Source: Warburgia ugandensis (Eukaryota > Streptophyta > Magnoliopsida > Canellales > Canellaceae). Taken from it: a DNA stretch of 64,000 nt. Shown here piece after piece: positions 61,139 through 64,000 of this stretch (position 1 is its first letter; each line of letters opens with the position of its first letter). The notes under the pieces were generated by a model. That model made no database searches and was not told the DNA's origin. It saw only the letters and a list, made by a program, of their open reading frames with translations. Where the stretch lies: contig CP141136.1 in NCBI GenBank assembly GCA_035236585.1, positions 32,758,949 through 32,822,948 on the forward strand. The letters run 5' to 3'. The translations under genes and the position numbers were made by a program.

Positions 61139-61251
61139 CATAATGAGAATTTTGCAAAGCTGAGGAAAACTTGATGGCAAATTTGCAAACCTCAAAAAGT
61201 GTTGGGCTTTTTTGCAAAAATGAAATGTAATGGCATTTTTGCAAAAAACCC
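61139..61251 (-). repeat. Right terminal inverted repeat of the PIF element
   Basis: Read on the minus strand from 61251: four units led by TTTTTTGCAAAAA, TTTTGCAAAAAAG, TTTGCAAATTTGCC and CTTTGCAAAATT, in the same order and spacing as the left end. Shared words include TTTGCAAATTTGCCAT and AGCTTTGCAAAATT. Confidence 0.8.
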
Positions 61252-64000
61252 TAAAATCTTCTATTGTTAAATTTTATGTATAGCTAGGACTAGGATTCAT
61301 AATCAAGATGTACTATCCATGTCCTCATAACCAAAAATATAGATTTTCATAATGGCCTTCATGTGCAATTTTTGTGCATTTCTTCTTATGCTCTAGACAT
61401 TTTAGTTAGTTGGAAATTTTGTTATCTTGGTTCAGGTTATAGATTTACTTTAAGTGGAGACCAACACTGTTACACGTCACCAAACATCTAATCCAGATAT
61501 TGCCTTCAAAAGTTATAAGTTGGAACCTTGAATTGACATTCCCGATATAGTTAACTACCCTTTTTCGATGAAGATTTCAAGCTATCCTATTTGAGTACGT
61601 AATCATATTCACTTCATAAATACATCTCAAATATGGGCATGCTCATAAATATATCTCAATTATGAGCATGGTTCTAAGCTTTCAGAATAAGTGCATGACC
61701 TTATATTTTTTTTAAATAAATTTTCTAAGCCCAGCTTACTTGCAAGATCTAGTAATTTATTTCCATTAGTTAGGCAAGTATTCTCAGTTTTGTGAAAGGT
61801 TATACGATGGGGCATTCATTGACATGGCAATGAATAAAAGAGATGTTAATTTTTATTTTTATTTTTGTGCTTTTAAAATGTAATTGTATTCCCTTGGAGA
61901 ATTCTTCTATAATAGGACTTCTAGTACCACAAATACTTTATGGACCTTGTATTTTGGCATCAGAGGTATCTTAGGCATATCTCAAAATGGGATATCTCAC
62001 CATTTGGCCTGAGACACTCTTGGTGCAATCATAAAAGAGTGAATCCAAAAGAAATTATAAAATGCTGCATTTATAGGACCAAATCATAGCAAGCTTTCTA
62101 TCATAATTGTTAATTCCATTTTGGTGGCTGTTCCATTTTAGCTACTAAAACAAAACAATATGAAATTCTGCTTATTTGGGAAAGGAATTTTAGTCAATGT
62201 TTCCAAAATTTAAAAATAAAAAATAATTAAAAGACCAAAGTTTACTGGAAATCTAGACTAGAATGATTGGAATGGGCCAAAATTGGTTGCATGCTAGTTG
62301 ATAAACCTGTTTTATGCTAGTTGCAATGAATAATTAATGAAAAATTAGAGATCTTTACTAGTAAGTTATATAAGTTGGCTAAATTGGTTATTACTACCTT
62401 ACAGAATATTTTGGGCTAAGACAAGGGTCAACCCTAAATTAGTCTCTTGTAAGCAGGCCAAATAGGATAATAGTATAAATGAGGGCTCAAAGAAACCCTA
62501 GCCCATCATAATATTTTATTATATAATAGTGGGTTATTTTAATTCCTATTGCCTGGCTACATCTATTACAATATATAAAATATGGGTCAAACTTAGTATA
62601 TCTCTCTTTAGCTTTGGTCAAAATCATTCAAACATTTTTCAAAATTTGTTATCATATATCTTGATAAGTTTAGTGAAAACTAGATTTTGAGCTTAAACTC
62701 TTGCTAAATTGGGCATCCTCCACTTTGATTAACATGAGTTTATTATATAAAATTGCCTATAGTTAGTTGCATCAATTTACATTATCACATAAAAACATTT
62801 ATTCTTTTTGTATTCATTTTCCAAGTTCTAATTTGAAGACTCATTAATTGCAAAAGGAAGGGCATTTTATTGCATGTACTAACAACTTCATGTTTTGTGA
62901 AGCTTTCTAGTCTTGTCAAGTCTTTTCTTCACTTGTCATTCAAAGTGATCTAAAGGGATTGGAAGCTTTCCAATGCAAAAAAAAAGAGTTTATAAATGAA
63001 TCAAATACTAGAGTGAGGAAAAAAATGTGGTAGTTGGATATAATTATCATAGTACCCAAGTTGTAGACTAGGTTAAAGAATATGTGGTAGTGAGGTTTAA
63101 TTATCATGGAAGCTAACATGTAGAGTGAAAATTGTGCATTATATACTTAATTTCTAAATAACAAGGTCAACTGGTTACATGTTGGAAAATATGTTAAACG
63201 ATCTTTAAACTTTTGACTAATGTCAAAAGTATTTGTATCATCTGGAACAACCAATAGAGACTGTCTCTAGTTGATGCAAATAATGTGGTTTTGGATACTG
63301 ATCTTTAAGAGGAGAGTTTATATGTGTCTTTATGTAAGTTTTGAATTTAGTTGGCAGTTCAAAACATTTTCTTAGAAAACAATGGACCTTTGATGCAGAC
63401 TAGGCTTTGGAGTAGTTGCAAGGAATGCTCCTTTGTTTTTGAAGAAATGACTAGTCCAACCCATTCTTTTGATTGTATGTACTGTTGATCCTTTTTCAGC
63501 CATTGATGACTTCATGATCTTTCTTGGCTTTTCCTATCATTGAGTAGTATTTTATTGTCATCATGACTAATCAAGCAAAGGTAAGCATAGTATTTAAGAT
63601 TTACATATGGACAAGTACAACTTGGGAGGTCAATCAATCAAGATGGTCCATGACTAATCTCATTTTTAAATTCACATCCTTGTTTCTCCTACTTCGATTA
63701 TGATAAGCTATTCTTGATCTAATTTCAATTCTAGGCTGGATAAACCACTTATTTGAGATAAGTATTCTTATGCTGTTCGTACTTTTTGTGTTGCGTCTTT
63801 GACGCTTTGTAATTTGATGTTGGAAAGTCATTGAACCGAAGAATTAGTGGAAAAAGGAGTTGACTCGAATATGCTCACAACTATAGCTTTGATAACTGTG
63901 CCATTTATGTGGTTTTAAACAATTCTGGTGGTTTGGTAGAGCAAAGATTGGCTGCCTACCAAAATCTAATTGTGATAAAAAAAGGATTGACTCGGGGGAC
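61252..64000. other. Unassigned right flank
   Basis: AT-rich. No gene, LTR pair or transposase text recognised. The 65-codon frame at 63634-63831 minus is Arg- and Asn-rich with no motif I can place. Confidence 0.4.

Larger units (their letters stand above)
47092..61251 (-). mobile_element. Large PIF/Harbinger DNA transposon (about 11.2 kb without LTR D)
   Basis: The left end (47092-47209) and right end (61139-61251) are inverted repeats of each other at roughly 80 percent by eye. Outermost bases are GAGTTTTTTTTGCAG and, on the other strand, GGGTTTTTTGCAAAA. Both ends are backed by clusters of GATATC-type sites. Inside, on the minus strand, are a PIF/Harbinger transposase pseudogene and a Myb/SANT-like ORF, the standard gene pair of this superfamily. 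A solo LTR (57332-60312) is inserted near the right end. The usual 3-bp TSD could not be confirmed (CTA left, TAA right). Most plant PIF elements are 3-6 kb, so this one is unusually long. About 3.5 kb between 53.7 and 57.2 kb is unidentified. Confidence 0.75.

Noticed and set aside
47088-61254. A 3-bp target duplication for the PIF element
   Set aside because: The flanking bases are CTA on the left and TAA on the right. No shift of the ends by one or two bases gives matching TTA or TAA, so no TSD is claimed.

Overview
This is a stretch of a plant nuclear genome, almost certainly from a flowering plant. It contains one intact PLS-DYW pentatricopeptide-repeat gene (an organelle RNA-editing factor), decayed copies of the plant genes SOS1/NHX7 and a MUT9-like casein kinase 1, and plant-type transposons: Ty1/copia, long LTRs of Ty3/gypsy type, CACTA, PIF/Harbinger, a LINE and a MITE-like hairpin. 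It is AT-rich, gene-poor and shaped mainly by nested insertions. Species cannot be named from the sequence.

Layout. 1-1532: nothing recognised. 1533-4330: solo LTR A with a perfect 5-bp target-site duplication (TSD). 4331-7020: AT-rich spacer with two long (AG)n tracts. 7021-7232: MITE-like hairpin. 7743-9365: remnant of the cytosolic half of a SOS1/NHX7 Na+/H+ antiporter gene. About 9485-21260: three-layer nest, with solo LTR B (11858-15158) inside minus-strand copia element C1 (10332-17953), itself inside the reverse-transcriptase region of minus-strand copia element C2. 24409-27651: the intact 1080-residue DYW PPR gene, the probable orthologue of Arabidopsis MEF7 (At5g09950), followed by a 140-bp tandem repeat. 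30161-30289: LINE tail. 30480-31637: LTR fragment E. 32100-32985: CACTA transposase remnant. 34716-36800 and 37130-41970: plus-strand copia remnants C3 and C4. 44650-46360: MUT9-like kinase pseudogene. 47092-61251: a large PIF/Harbinger element with about 115-bp composite terminal inverted repeats, a broken transposase, a broken Myb/SANT ORF, several kb of unidentified cargo, and solo LTR D (57332-60312) inserted in its right subterminal zone. 61252-64000: nothing recognised.

Only the PPR gene looks functional. The most interesting structures are (i) the PIF/Harbinger element, whose ends are built from four about 30-bp TTTGCAAA-led units backed by clusters of GATATC sites; (ii) three solo LTRs of related but diverged families, which keep splice-donor-like sites, an acceptor-like site and a base-paired element at matching places; and (iii) the readable order of insertions in the 9.5-21.3 kb nest. 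Family names come from motifs recognised by eye. No database search was run.
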